A stretch of DNA of 64,000 nucleotides from Duganella sp. SG902 (GTDB taxonomy: Bacteria; Pseudomonadota; Gammaproteobacteria; Burkholderiales; Burkholderiaceae_D). Positions 63,915-64,000 of the stretch are shown here, piece by piece. Numbering within the stretch: the first letter of the stretch is position 1; every line of letters begins with the position of its first letter. The translations under genes were made by a program, and so were the position numbers. The DNA lies in NCBI RefSeq assembly GCF_013376005.1, contig NZ_JABMJK010000017.1:53394-117393 (forward strand), written 5' to 3'. A model generated the notes under the pieces. The model searched no databases, was not told the DNA's origin, and worked only from the letters and a program-made list of their open reading frames with translations.

Positions 63915-64000
63915 AGGGACAAGCCGTACGGGCAATTAGTATCAGTTAGCTTAATGCATTACTGCACTTCCACACCTGACCTATCAACGTCCTGGTCTCG
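63915..64000 (-). rRNA. rrl: 23S ribosomal RNA, 3' end (rest outside window)
   Basis: On the minus strand the last 86 bases include ACGTTGATAGGTCAGG, AAGTGCAGTAATGC and GCTAACTGATACTAATTG, the conserved 23S 3' terminal region. The exact mature end (about 63915) is an estimate. The 99 bases between it and 5S (63816-63914) are the transcribed spacer and carry no tRNA. Confidence 0.93.

Overview
The window is GC-rich, almost wall-to-wall coding DNA from a betaproteobacterial chromosome. Protein signatures (DUF3567, DUF1840, the MetX/MetW pair, ATP-grasp GshA next to GshB, a PTS reduced to EIIA/HPr/EI, the 5S and 23S ends) point to Burkholderiales, most likely Oxalobacteraceae (Massilia/Duganella/Janthinobacterium-like). 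The genus is an inference from family resemblance, not from a search.

Layout. 1-6 kb: the 3' part of metH, a small SPW membrane protein, a palindromic dispersed repeat, an EAL-HDOD signalling protein, a YafJ-type amidohydrolase and DUF3567. 6-11.6 kb (minus strand): a tightly packed run rsmB > DUF4390 > NtrY-like kinase > NtrX-like regulator without AAA+ domain > a P-loop-less CobW relative. 11.7-18.2 kb (plus): a small coiled-coil membrane protein, argS, an FtsN-like SPOR protein, dsbA, an SDR, birA, coaX and a second SPOR-like protein. 18.2-26.4 kb (minus): the rod-shape cluster mreB-mreC-mreD-mrdA-rodA-rodA-rlpA, with rodA duplicated in tandem. 26.7-30.1 kb (plus): gatCAB, the amidotransferase that makes Gln-tRNA/Asn-tRNA, ending in a strong terminator.

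30.2-38.5 kb is the most accessory part. It holds a CBM-GH13 protein with altered catalytic residues, a BlaI/M56-TonB regulatory pair with a double palindrome in front, a four-gene chain joined by ATGA overlaps (two secreted paralogues plus a LytS/LytTR-type system), an alpha/beta hydrolase, a DUF4279-like protein and pyrE. 38.6-42.5 kb: exonuclease III and a 993-residue Ig-like/RTX-like surface or secreted protein. 42.5-52.1 kb (minus): RluA-type synthase, M48 protease, AmpG, metW, metX, ptsI, ptsH, EIIA, gshB, gshA. 52.2-55.1 kb (minus): a nitrogen-control unit torF-like porin > glnK > amtB, preceded by a sigma-54 promoter and an NtrC-type site. 55.1-59.8 kb (plus): ubiK, yifB/comM, an M1 metallopeptidase lipoprotein, a second lipoprotein and DUF1840. 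The right end has a 1283-residue propeller-GAF histidine kinase and the tail of an rRNA operon (23S 3' end, 5S, terminator) on the minus strand.

Functionally most genes are core housekeeping: methionine synthesis and salvage, tRNA charging, cell elongation, redox (dsbA, glutathione), cofactor loading (birA, coaX) and nitrogen uptake. The most notable points are the tandem rodA pair, the GH13 protein with substituted catalytic positions, the translationally coupled paralogue/LytTR operon, the readable sigma-54/NtrC control region, and a yafJ start codon buried in a 13-bp inverted repeat with a TATAAT in its loop. No CRISPR array, insertion sequence, prophage or tRNA gene was seen. No gene-free stretch exceeds about 300 bases.
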